From contig NZ_CP087168.1 of the NCBI RefSeq assembly GCF_024748615.1, positions 4,216,001 to 4,280,000 of the forward strand: DNA of 64,000 bases, read 5' to 3'. Position numbers and translations under genes: made by a program. How positions within the stretch are numbered: the first letter of the stretch is position 1; each line of letters opens with the position of its first letter. Positions 35,027-46,303 of this stretch are shown here, piece by piece. Source of the stretch: Pseudomonas sp. B21-048 (lineage in GTDB: Bacteria; Pseudomonadota; Gammaproteobacteria; Pseudomonadales; Pseudomonadaceae). Below the pieces are notes generated by a model. It did no database searches. It saw only the letters and a program-made list of their open reading frames with translations, and was not told the DNA's origin.

Positions 35027-36535
35027 ATGCGCATCCACGTCAGTTTCATCGACCGCGTCGGTATCACCCAGGAAGTCCTGGCCCTGCTCGGTGGGCGCAA
35101 TCTCAATCTGGATGCGGTGGAAATGGTGCCGCCCAACGTCTACATCGACGCCCCGACCTTGAGCCCGGCTGTGCTCGAAGAATTGCGCGATGCGCTGTTC
35201 AGCGTACGTGGGGTACAAGCGGTGACGGTGGTCGATATCCTTCCCGGCCAGCGCCGTCACTTGCAACTCGATGCGTTGCTCGCCGCTATGACCGACCCGG
35301 TATTAGCTCTCGACAGCGCTGGCAAGGTACTGCTGGCCAACCCGGCGCTGATTGCCCTGTACGGCCGCGAACCGGCAGGTGAAAGCATCAGCGGGCTGTT
35401 CGCCGACCCGGCGCTGCTCGACACGTTGCTGGAAAACGGCTTCCGCCTGCCGCTGCGGGAGATCACCGTCAACGGCCAGACCCTGCTGCTGGACGCCACG
35501 CCGATCACCGACGCCGGCGCCTTGCTCACCCTGTATCAACCGAATCGCATCGGTGAACGTCTTTCGGCGCTGCACCACGATCACGCCGAAGGCTTCGACG
35601 CCTTGCTCGGCGAATCTCCGGCGATTCGTACGCTCAAGGCCCGCGCCCAGCGAGTCGCAGCCCTCGATGCTCCGTTGCTGATCCAGGGCGAAACCGGCAC
35701 CGGCAAAGAACTGGTGGCCCGCGCCTGCCACGCCATCAGCGCCCGCCACAGTTCGCCGTTCCTGGCCTTGAACTGCGCGGCACTGCCGGAAAACCTCGCC
35801 GAAAGTGAGCTGTTCGGCTACGCCCCCGGCGCCTTCACTGGCGCGCAGCGAGGCGGCAAACCGGGGTTGATGGAACTGGCCAACCAGGGCACGGTATTTC
35901 TCGACGAGATCGGCGAAATGTCGCCGTACTTGCAGGCGAAATTACTGCGTTTTCTCAACGACGGCAGCTTCCGACGGGTCGGTGGCGATCGCGAAGTGAA
36001 GGTCAACGTGCGGATCCTCAGCGCGACCCACCGCGACCTGGAAAAAATGGTCAGCGAAGGCGCCTTCCGCGAAGACCTGTTCTATCGCCTCAACGTGCTG
36101 AATGTCGAAGTCCCGCCGCTGCGCGAACGCGGCCAAGACATTCTGCTGCTGGCGCGCTACTTCATGCAGCAGGCCTGCGCGCAGATCCAGCGCCCGGTCT
36201 GTCGCTTGGCCCCCGGCACCTACCCGGCGCTGCTGGGCAATCGCTGGCCGGGCAATGTGCGGCAACTGCAGAACGTGATCTTCCGCGCCGCGGCGATTTG
36301 CGAAAGCAGCTTGGTGGACATCGGTGACCTCGATATCGCCGGCACTTCCGTGGCGCGCCAGAGCGACAGTGAGGTCGACAGCCTTGAACAGGCCATGGAA
36401 GAGTTCGAGAAAACCCTGCTGGAAAAGCTCTACGTCAGCTATCCCTCGACTCGCCAACTGGCCAGCCGCCTGCAAACCTCCCACACCGCGATTGCCCATC
36501 GGTTGCGTAAGTACGGGATTCCCAATAAGCCGTAA
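35027..36535 (+). CDS. gcsR: GcsR, TyrR-like sigma-54 activator of glycine cleavage
   Basis: The 502 residues hold an ACT domain (about 1-75; MRIHVSFIDRVGITQEVLAL), a PAS domain (about 80-190), an AAA+ sigma-54 activator domain (about 205-430; Walker A GETGTGKE, sigma-54 contact loop GAFTGA, Walker B TVFLDEIGEM) and a TyrR-type C-terminal HTH (SYPSTRQLASRLQTSHTAIA). This layout matches PhhR and GcsR. The downstream gcv operon, its -24/-12 promoter and three GcsR-like sites decide for GcsR, which responds to glycine in P. aeruginosa. No good SD is visible before ATG 35027. Confidence 0.9.
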   Translation: MRIHVSFIDRVGITQEVLALLGGRNLNLDAVEMVPPNVYIDAPTLSPAVLEELRDALFSVRGVQAVTVVDILPGQRRHLQLDALLAAMTDPVLALDSAGKVLLANPALIALYGREPAGESISGLFADPALLDTLLENGFRLPLREITVNGQTLLLDATPITDAGALLTLYQPNRIGERLSALHHDHAEGFDALLGESPAIRTLKARAQRVAALDAPLLIQGETGTGKELVARACHAISARHSSPFLALNCAALPENLAESELFGYAPGAFTGAQRGGKPGLMELANQGTVFLDEIGEMSPYLQAKLLRFLNDGSFRRVGGDREVKVNVRILSATHRDLEKMVSEGAFREDLFYRLNVLNVEVPPLRERGQDILLLARYFMQQACAQIQRPVCRLAPGTYPALLGNRWPGNVRQLQNVIFRAAAICESSLVDIGDLDIAGTSVARQSDSEVDSLEQAMEEFEKTLLEKLYVSYPSTRQLASRLQTSHTAIAHRLRKYGIPNKP

Positions 36536-36561
36536 GGCTTCGGTACCGGACTAGCTGTATT

Positions 36562-36663
36562 GATCGTTCCCACGCTCTGCGTGGGAATGCAGCCCGTGAC
36601 GCTCCGCATCACTGGACGCGGAGCGTCCCTAGAGGCATTCCCACGCGGAGCGTGGGAACGATC
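36562..36663. repeat. REP pair (GATCGTTCCCACGCT family)
   Basis: Same organisation as 8172-8279: outer GATCGTTCCCACGC / GCGTGGGAACGATC and inner GACGCTCCGC / GCGGAGCGTC arms. Between gcsR and the gcv promoter. Confidence 0.9.
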
Positions 36664-36692
36664 ATTTGCTCAACTCAAAAGCGACCCCTATC

Positions 36693-36710
36693 TGTACTGA
36701 AAGCGCTACA
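36693..36710. promoter_or_regulatory. GcsR-like site 1
   Basis: TGTACTGAAAGCGCTACA fits the inverted-repeat frame TGTANCG-N4-CGNTNCA with one deviating half site. One base separates it from site 2. Confidence 0.6.
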
Positions 36711-36711
36711 G

Positions 36712-36729
36712 CGGAACGATATCGCTACA
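36712..36729. promoter_or_regulatory. GcsR-like site 2
   Basis: On the minus strand, TGTAGCGATATCGTTCCG. It matches the published GcsR consensus TGTAACG-N4-CGTTCCG in 13 of 14 specified positions. Confidence 0.75.
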
Positions 36730-36792
36730 CCCTCGCCTGATCACCGCTGTGCAAGGTTTTGATCCCCTTAGGCTTTTTTCCCCACCTTGTGC

Positions 36793-36810
36793 TGTAGCGA
36801 TTTCGCTACA
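36793..36810. promoter_or_regulatory. GcsR-like site 3
   Basis: TGTAGCGATTTCGCTACA is an almost perfect 18-bp palindrome of the same type, 63 bp after site 2 and about 65 bp upstream of the -24 element. Confidence 0.7.
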
Positions 36811-36873
36811 GCCAGCAAATTTTTACACGTTGAACAAACATATAAGTTATTGATTTATAACGATTAAACAACA

Positions 36874-36890
36874 TTGGCCGCGTTTTTGCT
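36874..36890 (+). promoter_or_regulatory. Sigma-54 (-24/-12) promoter of gcvH-gcvP-sdaA-gcvT
   Basis: TTGGCCGCGTTTTTGCT: GG and GC are exactly 10 bp apart as required, with TTGG and TTGCT contexts. About 83 bp before the gcvH ATG. The upstream enhancer sites and adjacent activator gene support it. Confidence 0.82.
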
Positions 36891-36972
36891 TAGTAACCAC
36901 CCATAAAGCAGGGCTTTTTGCCCAAGCATTCAATCGCGTCCACCAGACGAGTCTGGCCCCTTAGGAGTTTCC

Positions 36973-37347
36973 ATGAGCGAATTGCGTTTTACTGAAGATC
37001 ACGAATGGCTGCGCACCGAAGCTGACGGTACCGTCACGGTCGGCATCACTGCTTTCGCACAGAACGCCCTGGGCGACGTGGTTTTCGTACAACTGCCTGA
37101 GCTGCAGTCCTACGACAAAGGCGCTGAAGCCGCCACCGTGGAATCGGTAAAAGCCGCCAGCGGCGTGTACATGCCACTGAACGGTGAAGTGCTGGAAGTG
37201 AACCCGGCGCTGGACAGCAGCCCTGAACTGGTCAACGAAGACCCGCTGGGCGAAGGCTGGTTCTTCCGCTTCCAGCCAACCGACGCCTCGGCTGTCGGCC
37301 AACTGCTGGATCAAGACGCTTACGACCGTCTGATCGCCCAAGCCTGA
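36973..37347 (+). CDS. gcvH: Glycine cleavage system H protein
   Basis: This lipoyl carrier shuttles the aminomethyl group between GcvP, GcvT and the lipoamide dehydrogenase. The 124 residues start [16 protein letters not shown]; the lipoylated lysine is K60 in [14 protein letters not shown]. First gene of the second glycine-cleavage operon (gcvH2 type); SD TTAGGAG before ATG. 11 bp to gcvP. Confidence 0.96.
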   Translation: MSELRFTEDHEWLRTEADGTVTVGITAFAQNALGDVVFVQLPELQSYDKGAEAATVESVKAASGVYMPLNGEVLEVNPALDSSPELVNEDPLGEGWFFRFQPTDASAVGQLLDQDAYDRLIAQA

Positions 37348-37358
37348 GGAGCGCCGAC

Positions 37359-40211
37359 ATGACTCAAGTCAATCTGACGACCGCCAACGAATTCATCGCG
37401 CGCCACATCGGCCCGCGTGCCGGCGACGAGCAAGCCATGCTCAACAGCCTCGGCTTTGATTCGCTGGAAGCCCTGAGCGCCAGCGTCATTCCCGACAGCA
37501 TCAAAGGCACCAGCGTCCTCGGCCTGGAAGACGGCCTGAGTGAAGCGGATGCCCTGGCGCTGATCAAATCCATCGCCGGCAAAAACCAGCTGTTCAAGAC
37601 CTTCATCGGCCAGGGCTACTACGGCACCCACACGCCGTCGCCGATCCTGCGCAACCTGCTGGAAAACCCGGCCTGGTACACCGCTTACACCCCATACCAA
37701 CCAGAAATCTCCCAGGGCCGTCTCGAAGCGCTGCTGAACTTCCAGACCCTGATCAGCGACCTGACCGGCCTGCCGATCGCCAACGCCTCGCTGCTCGACG
37801 AAGCCACCGCCGCTGCCGAAGCCATGACCTTCTGCAAACGTCTGAGCAAGAACAAAGGCAGCCACGCGTTCTTCGCTTCCAGCCATTGCCACCCGCAAAC
37901 CCTCGACGTGCTGCGCACCCGTGCCGAGCCGTTGGGCATCGACGTGGTGGTCGGCGACGAGCGTGAACTGAGCGACGTGACGCCGTTCTTCGGTGCTTTG
38001 CTGCAATACCCGGCCAGCAACGGTGACGTGTTCGATTACCGCGAACTGACCGAGCGCTTCCACGCGGTTAATGCGCTGGTCGCGGTCGCCGCTGACCTGC
38101 TGGCCCTGACCGTGCTGACCCCGCCAGGCGAGTTCGGCGCTGACGTGGCCATTGGCAGCGCGCAACGCTTCGGCGTGCCGCTGGGCTTCGGTGGTCCGCA
38201 TGCGGCCTACTTCTCCACCCGTGATGCGTTCAAGCGCGACATGCCGGGCCGTCTGGTCGGCGTTTCCGTGGATCGTTTCGGCAAGCCGGCCCTGCGCCTG
38301 GCCATGCAGACCCGCGAGCAACACATCCGCCGCGAGAAAGCCACCAGCAACATCTGCACCGCCCAAGTGCTGCTGGCCAACATTGCCAGCATGTACGCCG
38401 TGTACCACGGCCCGAAAGGCCTGACGCAGATCGCCCAGCGCATTCATCACCTGACCGCGATCCTCGCCCAAGGTTTGAGCGCAGTGGGTCTGACCGTCGA
38501 GCAAACCAGCTTCTTCGACACGCTGACAATTAAAACCGGCGTTAATACCGCCAAGCTGCACGACCAGGCGCGTGCCCAGCAGATCAACCTGCGCGTGGTC
38601 GATGCTGAACGCCTGGGCCTGTCCCTCGACGAAACCACTTCGCAAGCGGATGTGGAAACCCTGTGGGCCTTGCTGGCCGACGGCCAAACCCTGCCAGACT
38701 TCGCCGCATTGACCGCAAGCGTTGAAAGCACGATCCCGGCCGCGCTGGTTCGCCAATCGCCGATCCTCAGCCACCCGGTGTTCAACCGTTATCACTCGGA
38801 AACCGAGCTGATGCGCTACCTGCGCAAGCTCGCCGACAAGGACCTGGCCCTGGATCGCACCATGATCCCGCTGGGTTCCTGCACCATGAAACTCAACGCC
38901 GCCAGCGAAATGATCCCGGTGACCTGGGCTGAGTTCGGTGCCCTGCACCCGTTCGCCCCGGCCGAGCAAAGCACCGGTTATCAGCAGCTGACCGATGAAC
39001 TGGAAGCGATGCTCTGCGCCGCCACCGGTTACGACTCGATCTCCTTGCAACCGAACGCCGGTTCCCAAGGTGAATACGCTGGCCTGCTGGCGATTCGTGC
39101 GTACCACCAGAGCCGTGGTGAAGACCGTCGCGATATCTGCCTGATCCCATCGTCCGCCCACGGCACCAACCCGGCCACCGCCAACATGGCTGGCATGCGT
39201 GTGGTCGTGACTGCCTGCGATGCCCGCGGCAACGTCGACATCGAAGACCTGCGCGCCAAGGCCATCGAGCACCGCGAACACCTCGCTGCGCTGATGATCA
39301 CCTACCCGTCGACCCACGGCGTGTTCGAAGAAGGCATCCGCGAAATCTGCGACATCATTCACGACAACGGCGGCCAGGTGTACATCGACGGCGCCAACAT
39401 GAACGCCATGGTCGGCCTCTGCGCACCGGGCAAGTTCGGCGGCGACGTGTCCCACCTGAACCTGCACAAAACCTTCTGCATTCCACACGGCGGTGGCGGC
39501 CCGGGCGTCGGCCCGATTGGCGTCAAGTCGCACCTGACGCCGTTCCTGCCGGGCCACGCCCAGATGGAACGCAAGGAAGGCGCGGTCTGCGCGGCACCGT
39601 TCGGCAGCGCGAGCATTCTGCCGATCACTTGGATGTACATTCGAATGATGGGTGGCGCGGGTCTCAAGCGTGCTTCGCAATTGGCGATCCTGAATGCCAA
39701 CTACATTTCCCGTCGCCTCGAAGAGCATTACCCAGTGTTGTACACCGGCAGCAATGGTCTGGTGGCGCACGAATGCATCCTCGACCTGCGTCCGTTGAAA
39801 GACAGCAGCGGCATCAGTGTCGATGACGTCGCCAAGCGCCTGATCGACTTCGGCTTCCACGCCCCGACCATGTCGTTCCCGGTGGCCGGCACGTTGATGA
39901 TCGAGCCGACCGAAAGCGAATCCAGGGAAGAACTGGACCGTTTCTGCGACGCCATGATCCGCATCCGCGAAGAAATCCGCGCGGTGGAAAACGGCACGCT
40001 GGACAAGGACGACAACCCGCTGAAAAACGCGCCACACACCGCCGCGGAAATCGTTGGCGAGTGGACGCATCCGTATAGCCGCGAGCAAGCGGTTTACCCG
40101 GTAGCGTCGCTGATCGAAGGCAAGTACTGGCCACCGGTCGGTCGCGTCGACAACGTCTTCGGCGATCGCAACCTGGTCTGCGCCTGCCCGTCGATCGAAA
40201 GCTACGCTTGA
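37359..40211 (+). CDS. gcvP: Glycine decarboxylase (P protein)
   Basis: PLP enzyme that decarboxylates glycine and passes the aminomethyl group to lipoyl-GcvH. The 950 residues form the single-chain type with two homologous halves. The PLP lysine is about K704 in [20 protein letters not shown]; the glycine-rich loop after it is intact. N-terminal [17 protein letters not shown] is typical. SD GAGG(AGC) before ATG. A very long open frame on the opposite strand is only a codon-bias shadow. Confidence 0.97.
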   Translation: MTQVNLTTANEFIARHIGPRAGDEQAMLNSLGFDSLEALSASVIPDSIKGTSVLGLEDGLSEADALALIKSIAGKNQLFKTFIGQGYYGTHTPSPILRNLLENPAWYTAYTPYQPEISQGRLEALLNFQTLISDLTGLPIANASLLDEATAAAEAMTFCKRLSKNKGSHAFFASSHCHPQTLDVLRTRAEPLGIDVVVGDERELSDVTPFFGALLQYPASNGDVFDYRELTERFHAVNALVAVAADLLALTVLTPPGEFGADVAIGSAQRFGVPLGFGGPHAAYFSTRDAFKRDMPGRLVGVSVDRFGKPALRLAMQTREQHIRREKATSNICTAQVLLANIASMYAVYHGPKGLTQIAQRIHHLTAILAQGLSAVGLTVEQTSFFDTLTIKTGVNTAKLHDQARAQQINLRVVDAERLGLSLDETTSQADVETLWALLADGQTLPDFAALTASVESTIPAALVRQSPILSHPVFNRYHSETELMRYLRKLADKDLALDRTMIPLGSCTMKLNAASEMIPVTWAEFGALHPFAPAEQSTGYQQLTDELEAMLCAATGYDSISLQPNAGSQGEYAGLLAIRAYHQSRGEDRRDICLIPSSAHGTNPATANMAGMRVVVTACDARGNVDIEDLRAKAIEHREHLAALMITYPSTHGVFEEGIREICDIIHDNGGQVYIDGANMNAMVGLCAPGKFGGDVSHLNLHKTFCIPHGGGGPGVGPIGVKSHLTPFLPGHAQMERKEGAVCAAPFGSASILPITWMYIRMMGGAGLKRASQLAILNANYISRRLEEHYPVLYTGSNGLVAHECILDLRPLKDSSGISVDDVAKRLIDFGFHAPTMSFPVAGTLMIEPTESESREELDRFCDAMIRIREEIRAVENGTLDKDDNPLKNAPHTAAEIVGEWTHPYSREQAVYPVASLIEGKYWPPVGRVDNVFGDRNLVCACPSIESYA

Positions 40212-40260
40212 TCTATAGGGGGCGGGTTCGCTCGCCCCCATTTTCAAGAACACCACATCT

Positions 40261-40295
40261 CCCTGCAGGAGCTGCCGCAGGCTGCTCCTGCAGGG
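40261..40295. repeat. Intercistronic palindrome between gcvP and sdaA
   Basis: A perfect 12-bp stem CCCTGCAGGAGC / GCTCCTGCAGGG with an 11-nt loop, similar to a REP core. No T run follows, so it likely stabilises or attenuates instead of ending transcription. In P. aeruginosa glyA2 occupies this place in the operon; here the 133-bp gap holds only this palindrome and the sdaA SD. Confidence 0.7.
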
Positions 40296-40344
40296 TGCAT
40301 GCCTCGTGATATTTACGCCTATAACAAGAAACCGGAGAACAACC

Positions 40345-41721
<1,377 letters not shown>

Positions 41722-41754
41722 TGCGCGCATCTGCACTATTTTCAGGAGCTGGAT

Positions 41755-42879
41755 ATGTCCACCGAACAATTGTTGAAAACCCCGTTGCACGCACTGCACC
41801 TCGAACTCGGCGCCCGCATGGTGCCGTTTGCCGGCTACGACATGCCGGTGCAATACCCGTTGGGCGTGATGAAAGAACACCAACACACCCGTGATCAGGC
41901 CGGGCTGTTCGATGTTTCGCACATGGGCCAGATCCGCCTGACCGGCGCCAACGCGGCCAAAGCCCTGGAAACCCTGGTGCCGGTGGACATCATCGACCTG
42001 CCAGTGGGCATGCAGCGCTACGCGATGTTCACCAACGAGACCGGTGGCATCCTCGACGACCTGATGGTCGCCAACCTCGGTAATGACGAACTGTTCCTGG
42101 TGGTCAACGCCGCCTGCAAGGATCAGGACCTGGCGCACCTGCGCAAGCATATCGGTGACCAGTGCACCATCGAGCCACTGTTCGAAGAGCGCGCGTTGCT
42201 CGCGTTGCAAGGCCCGGCTGCCGTTACCGTGCTCGCACGCCTGGCGCCGGAAGTTGCGAAGATGACCTTCATGCAGTTCGCCCGCTTGAAGCTGTTGGGC
42301 GTGGACTGCTTTGTCAGCCGTTCGGGCTACACCGGCGAAGACGGTTTCGAAATCTCCGTACCAGCGGCCAACGCCGAAGCCCTGGCTCGTGCCCTGCTGG
42401 CCGAACCGGAAGTGGCGGCCATCGGCCTCGGCGCTCGCGACTCCCTGCGCCTGGAAGCCGGCCTGTGCCTCTACGGCCACGACATGAACACCGAAACCAG
42501 CCCAATCGAAGCGAGCCTGTTGTGGGCCATCTCCAAGCCTCGTCGTGCCGATGGCGCACGGGCCGGCGGCTTCCCTGGAGCTGAAACCGTGTTCGCCCAG
42601 CAACAAGCTGGTGTCAGCCGCAAACGCGTTGGCCTGCTGCCGCAGGAACGTACGCCAGTGCGCGAAGGTGCAGAGATCGTCAACGAAGCCGGCGACATCA
42701 TCGGCAGCGTGTGCAGCGGCGGCTTCGGTCCGACCCTTGGCGGTCCTTTGGCCATGGGTTACCTCGACAGCGCTTATATAGCTTTGGATACGCCGGCTTG
42801 GGCAATTGTTCGTGGGAAAAAGGTGCCTTTGCTTGTAAGCAAAATGCCATTTGTTCCACAACGCTACTATCGCGGTTGA
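41755..42879 (+). CDS. gcvT: Aminomethyltransferase (T protein)
   Basis: Transfers the methylene group from aminomethyl-lipoyl GcvH to tetrahydrofolate, releasing ammonia. The 374 residues contain [47 protein letters not shown] and [20 protein letters not shown] (conserved Asp/Arg folate contacts). SD AGGAG before ATG. Last gene of the operon; a terminator follows at 43061. Confidence 0.96.
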   Translation: MSTEQLLKTPLHALHLELGARMVPFAGYDMPVQYPLGVMKEHQHTRDQAGLFDVSHMGQIRLTGANAAKALETLVPVDIIDLPVGMQRYAMFTNETGGILDDLMVANLGNDELFLVVNAACKDQDLAHLRKHIGDQCTIEPLFEERALLALQGPAAVTVLARLAPEVAKMTFMQFARLKLLGVDCFVSRSGYTGEDGFEISVPAANAEALARALLAEPEVAAIGLGARDSLRLEAGLCLYGHDMNTETSPIEASLLWAISKPRRADGARAGGFPGAETVFAQQQAGVSRKRVGLLPQERTPVREGAEIVNEAGDIIGSVCSGGFGPTLGGPLAMGYLDSAYIALDTPAWAIVRGKKVPLLVSKMPFVPQRYYRG

Positions 42880-43271
42880 TTGACTGTTTCTATAAGTAAC
42901 GCGGTTGCGTTAACAGTGCACTAATCTGTAACGCAGCCGCCATAAAACAGTGCAAGCTTTCAATTATGAACTCGGCTTATAACGATCGAAAATAACTGAA
43001 CCGCACATTCGTATAAGCCCGCACTAGTGGACTGAATAATTGCCATCAACCTAAGCAAAACCGGGCCCTTTGCAGGGCTTGTTTTTTGTCCGCTAGTTGG
43101 CGTAGAGTTTGTTCACTGTGTTTGCATGGGTCGCTTGGAATCGTGACCTGGGCAGTAGCCTACAAGTTAGCTACATCCCGTTCGACGTCTTCTTACTCTC
43201 CTGCAACCAGCCCCAGTACTCTTTCACGAGAAGGAGACTGTCATTCATTTTTGCGTCAAAGGAAATAAGAA
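42880..43271. other. 392-bp region between gcvT and the cold-shock gene
   Basis: Contains a 12-bp inverted repeat just after gcvT (42901-42912 / 42929-42940, 11 of 12 paired, 16-nt loop), the gcv operon terminator (43061-43088), then about 180 bp that must hold the promoter and the 5' leader of the cold-shock gene. Long leaders of this kind are usual for cspA-type mRNAs. No protein gene is seen. Confidence 0.55.
43061..43088 (+). terminator. Terminator of the gcv operon
   Basis: The stem GCCCT / AGGGC is followed by TTGTTTTTTG. About 180 bp after gcvT. Confidence 0.65.
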
Positions 43272-43484
43272 ATGTCCCAACGTCAGAGCGGTACTGTCAA
43301 GTGGTTTAACGACGAGAAAGGTTTTGGTTTTATCACTCCAGAAAGCGGTCCGGATCTGTTCGTACATTTCCGCGCTATTCAGGGCAACGGCTTCAAGAGC
43401 CTGAAAGAAGGCCAGAAAGTGACTTTCGTTGCTGTGCAAGGCCAGAAAGGCATGCAAGCTGACGAAGTACAAGCAGAAGCCTGA
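43272..43484 (+). CDS. CspA-family cold-shock protein
   Basis: A 70-residue single cold-shock domain that binds single-stranded RNA/DNA as a chaperone. RNP1 is KGFGFITP and RNP2 is DLFVHFRAI; the start [15 protein letters not shown] is typical of the Pseudomonas CapB/CspA group. SD AAGGAAATAAG before ATG. Monocistronic, with a long leader and a strong terminator right after. Confidence 0.95.
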   Translation: MSQRQSGTVKWFNDEKGFGFITPESGPDLFVHFRAIQGNGFKSLKEGQKVTFVAVQGQKGMQADEVQAEA

Positions 43485-43496
43485 TCTTCTGTAACG

Positions 43497-43531
43497 AAAA
43501 AGCCCCTGATGCTGACATCAGGGGCTTTTTT
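43497..43531 (+). terminator. Terminator of the cold-shock gene
   Basis: A 15-bp stem (AAAAAGCCCCTGATG and its complement) with a 4-nt loop and T6, 12 bp after the stop. Confidence 0.92.
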
Positions 43532-43579
43532 GTGCGCGTAAATCCGTAAAATGGCTTCTTTTTCCGTTCAGAGGCTGCC

Positions 43580-44068
43580 ATGTCGAAACACCTGCTCAAC
43601 CCACAGGGCGACTTCCCCGCCGTCGGCCTGGGTCGTCGCCTGGCAGCGATGTTCTACGACTTCCTGTTATGCACCGCTCTGCTGATCGTCACCAGCGGCA
43701 TTTACAAGATGATCCAGATGGCGATCATCGGCGAAGGCCAAATGCGAGCCTTGACCGACGCCGGCGCGCTGGACGGTGATCCGCTGCTATCGACGGTTCT
43801 GCTGTTCGTGCTATTCGGCTTCTTCGCCAAGTTCTGGACCTGGTCGGGGCAGACGCTGGGCATGCAGGTCTGGGGCATCCGCGTGCAGAACGCCGATGGC
43901 TCATCCATCAGCCTGTGGCAGGCGCTGCTGCGCTTTGTGGTGTCGATCGCGTCCTGGCTATGCCTCGGGCTGGGGTTCCTCTGGTCGCTGTTCGACAAGC
44001 AGAAGCGCAGCTGGCATGACATCTATTCCAATACCCAGCTTGTACGCATTCCAAAGAAACAAAAGTAG
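43580..44068 (+). CDS. RDD family membrane protein
   Basis: The 162 residues contain the RDD pattern in GLGRRLAAMFYDFLLCTALL (first helix), a second helix LSTVLLFVLFGFFAKFW, and a third in ALLRFVVSIASWLCLGLGFL followed by FDKQKRSWHDIYSNTQLV, the usual RDD tail. Small inner-membrane proteins of this family are associated with ion or solute homeostasis, but this member has no known role. Convergent with nadA. Confidence 0.88.
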   Translation: MSKHLLNPQGDFPAVGLGRRLAAMFYDFLLCTALLIVTSGIYKMIQMAIIGEGQMRALTDAGALDGDPLLSTVLLFVLFGFFAKFWTWSGQTLGMQVWGIRVQNADGSSISLWQALLRFVVSIASWLCLGLGFLWSLFDKQKRSWHDIYSNTQLVRIPKKQK

Positions 44069-44077
44069 CGCCCATAA

Positions 44078-44150
44078 AAAAGATCGCAGCCTTCGGCAGC
44101 TCCAAGGTTCTATGTAGACCTGTAGGAGCTGCCGAAGGCTGCGATCTTTT
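44078..44150. repeat. Perfect REP palindrome between RDD gene and nadA
   Basis: Two exact 26-bp inverted arms (44078-44103 and 44125-44150; core GATCGCAGCCTTCGGCAGC) flank a 21-bp loop. The arms begin and end in A4/T4, so it can act as a bidirectional terminator for the two convergent genes. Confidence 0.92.
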
Positions 44151-44160
44151 GATCTTGCCC

Positions 44161-45219
44161 TTAAGCGTTGCCGGCCAACTTCATCCGCGCCGCCTGCGTG
44201 AAATCAAGCATCCGCTTCAACGGCCGCACTGCCTGCGGAATCAACGCCGGATCAACAAAGATCTCGTTGGTCCCTTCACGCAAGCTCTTCAGCGTGCGCT
44301 CTAGCGTATTCATCGCCATCCAGGGACAATGCGCGCAACTGCGGCACGCTGCACCGTTACCGGCCGTTGGCGCTTCGATAAAGACCTTGTCCGGGCACAG
44401 CTGCTGCATCTTGTAGAAGATGCCGCGGTCGGTGGCGACGATCAGAGTCTTGTTTGGCAGGCTCTGCGCAGCCGCGATCAGCTGACTGGTGGAACCCACC
44501 GCGTCGGCCAATTCGATGACGGCAGTCGGCGACTCCGGGTGCACCAGAATGGCCGCCTCCGGGTACAGCGCTTTCATGTCTTCGAGCTGCTTGGCCTTGA
44601 ACTCTTCGTGGACGATGCAGGCACCGTCCCACAACAGCATGTCGGCGCCGGTCTTGCGCTGGATGTAAGTCCCCAGGTGCTTGTCCGGGCCCCAGATAAT
44701 GGTTTCGCCGTTATCCATCAGGCTTTCGACGATTTCCAGCGCGCAGCTGGAAGTCACTACCCAGTCTGCCCGGGCTTTGACCGCCGCCGAGGTGTTGGCA
44801 TACACCACCACCGTGCGTTCCGGGTGCTGATCGCAGAACGCCGAGAACTCGTCTACCGGGCAACCCAGGTCCAGCGAGCAGGTCGCTTCCAGGGTCGGCA
44901 TCAGCACGCGTTTTTCAGGGTTGAGGATTTTCGCGGTTTCGCCCATGAACTTCACACCGGCGACCACCACGGTCTTGGCCGGATGGGCATTGCCGAAGCG
45001 GGCCATCTCCAGAGAGTCGGAGACGCAACCACCGGTTTCTTCGGCCAGGGCCTGAATGACGGGATCGCAATAGAAGTGGGCAACCAGCACCGCGTCCTGA
45101 GCCTTGAGCTCGGCAGCGATGGCAGTACGGTAATAAGCCTCTTCCTCGGCGGTCAGCGGTTTGGGCTGCTTGGCGTCGAGGTGGGCTTGAACCAGAAGGC
45201 GTTCGGAAATCTGCGTCAT
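44161..45219 (-). CDS. nadA: Quinolinate synthase A
   Basis: Condenses iminoaspartate with dihydroxyacetone phosphate to quinolinate in NAD biosynthesis, using an oxygen-sensitive [4Fe-4S] cluster. The 352 residues hold the three cluster cysteines in [32 protein letters not shown] and the C-terminal [18 protein letters not shown], and the substrate block [20 protein letters not shown]. Single gene. Confidence 0.96.
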   Translation of the reverse strand: MTQISERLLVQAHLDAKQPKPLTAEEEAYYRTAIAAELKAQDAVLVAHFYCDPVIQALAEETGGCVSDSLEMARFGNAHPAKTVVVAGVKFMGETAKILNPEKRVLMPTLEATCSLDLGCPVDEFSAFCDQHPERTVVVYANTSAAVKARADWVVTSSCALEIVESLMDNGETIIWGPDKHLGTYIQRKTGADMLLWDGACIVHEEFKAKQLEDMKALYPEAAILVHPESPTAVIELADAVGSTSQLIAAAQSLPNKTLIVATDRGIFYKMQQLCPDKVFIEAPTAGNGAACRSCAHCPWMAMNTLERTLKSLREGTNEIFVDPALIPQAVRPLKRMLDFTQAARMKLAGNA

Positions 45220-45424
45220 GTTCGCAAGACCTGCAGGCGCTTTCGCGCGAAAGTCGAGTATACACCCGGCTCCGGCCCCTTCAGGGTACCGCCGGGAGAG
45301 TGAGTATTCATCAGGCGTGGACAGCGTTGAAGCTGCGCAAGGCTACAGAATATCCCGTGGATGCAAAAGATGATTCTGACCTGCGTCACCCGGACTGAGC
45401 CGAGCTCAAATCGCGGGCAAAAAA

Positions 45425-45465
45425 AAACCCGGAAATCCTCACTTACGTGGGCCTTCCAGATTTTT
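45425..45465 (-). terminator. Probable terminator of tRNA-Lys
   Basis: On the minus strand CTGGAA...TTCCGG with an inner CCCAC/GTGAGG pairing is followed by GGGTTTTTTTTT, a few bases past the tRNA 3' end. The stem is imperfect. Confidence 0.55.
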
Positions 45466-45470
45466 TAAAA

Positions 45471-45546
45471 TGGTGGGTCGTGTGGGATTCGAACCTACGA
45501 CCAATTGGTTAAAAGCCAACTGCTCTACCAACTGAGCTAACGACCC
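45471..45546 (-). tRNA. tRNA-Lys (anticodon UUU)
   Basis: 76 nt including an encoded CCA. The acceptor stem GGGTCGT / ACGACCC pairs fully; D arm GCTCAGTTGGTAGAGC; anticodon loop CTTTTAA gives UUU; T arm GTAGGTTCGAATCCCAC. Reads codons AAA/AAG. Confidence 0.98.
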
Positions 45547-45563
45547 GCTGTGTGGTGGCGCGT

Positions 45564-45591
45564 ATAATACTGATTTTTAAGGACTATTCAA
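45564..45591 (-). promoter_or_regulatory. Sigma-70 promoter of tRNA-Lys
   Basis: On the minus strand, TTGAAT, 16 bp, TATTAT, then a GC-rich discriminator GCGCC, as in stringently controlled stable-RNA promoters. The -10 ends 17 bp before the tRNA 5' end. Confidence 0.75.
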
Positions 45592-45609
45592 CACCTAATT
45601 TGAAATAAA

Positions 45610-46302
45610 TCAAAAATAAGGTGTTGGGTCGGTCACACCGGCTGCCGCGAAGCCTTCTGCACGCAGGCGGCAGCTGTCGCATTTACCGCAGGCACGGCCA
45701 TTATCGTCTGCCTGATAGCAGGAAACGGTCAGCCCGTAATCAACGCCAAGCTTCACACCAGCCTGAACGATCTGCGCCTTGCTCAGGTTCTGCAGTGGCG
45801 CCTGGATACGGAAGCCCTGCCCTTCTACTCCGGCCTTGGTCGCCAGGTTGGCCATGCGTTCGAAGGCTTCGATGAACTCGGGGCGGCAATCCGGGTAACC
45901 GGAATAGTCCACCGCGTTGACACCGATAAAGATGTCACGCGCCCCCAGCACTTCGGCCCAGCCCAGCGCCAGGGACAGAAACACGGTGTTGCGCGCCGGC
46001 ACGTAAGTCACCGGGATACCTTCACCCGGTGTTTCCGGCACATCGATGCTCGTATCGGTCAACGCCGAGCCGCCGATACCGTTCAAGTTCAGGCTGATCA
46101 CCTTGTGCTCGACCACACCCAAGTCTTGGGCGACACGTGCCGCGGCATGCAATTCGGCGTGAGACCGCTGACCGTAATCGAAGCTCATGGTGTAGCAGCT
46201 ATAGCCTTCAGCGCGGGCCATGGCCACAACGGTCGCCGAGTCGAGGCCGCCAGACAGCAGGATGACCGCACGTTTTTCTGCAGTGTTCGTTTGTTCAGTC
46301 AT
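45610..46302 (-). CDS. queC: 7-cyano-7-deazaguanine synthase
   Basis: Makes preQ0 from 7-carboxy-7-deazaguanine in the queuosine pathway. The 230 residues contain the PP-loop [16 protein letters not shown] and the zinc cysteines in the C-terminal [14 protein letters not shown]. The ATG at 46302 lies 1 bp beyond the queE stop; frames extending to 46404 would lie within queE. Two-gene operon queE-queC. Confidence 0.96.
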   Translation of the reverse strand: MTEQTNTAEKRAVILLSGGLDSATVVAMARAEGYSCYTMSFDYGQRSHAELHAAARVAQDLGVVEHKVISLNLNGIGGSALTDTSIDVPETPGEGIPVTYVPARNTVFLSLALGWAEVLGARDIFIGVNAVDYSGYPDCRPEFIEAFERMANLATKAGVEGQGFRIQAPLQNLSKAQIVQAGVKLGVDYGLTVSCYQADDNGRACGKCDSCRLRAEGFAAAGVTDPTPYF

Positions 46303-46303
46303 T

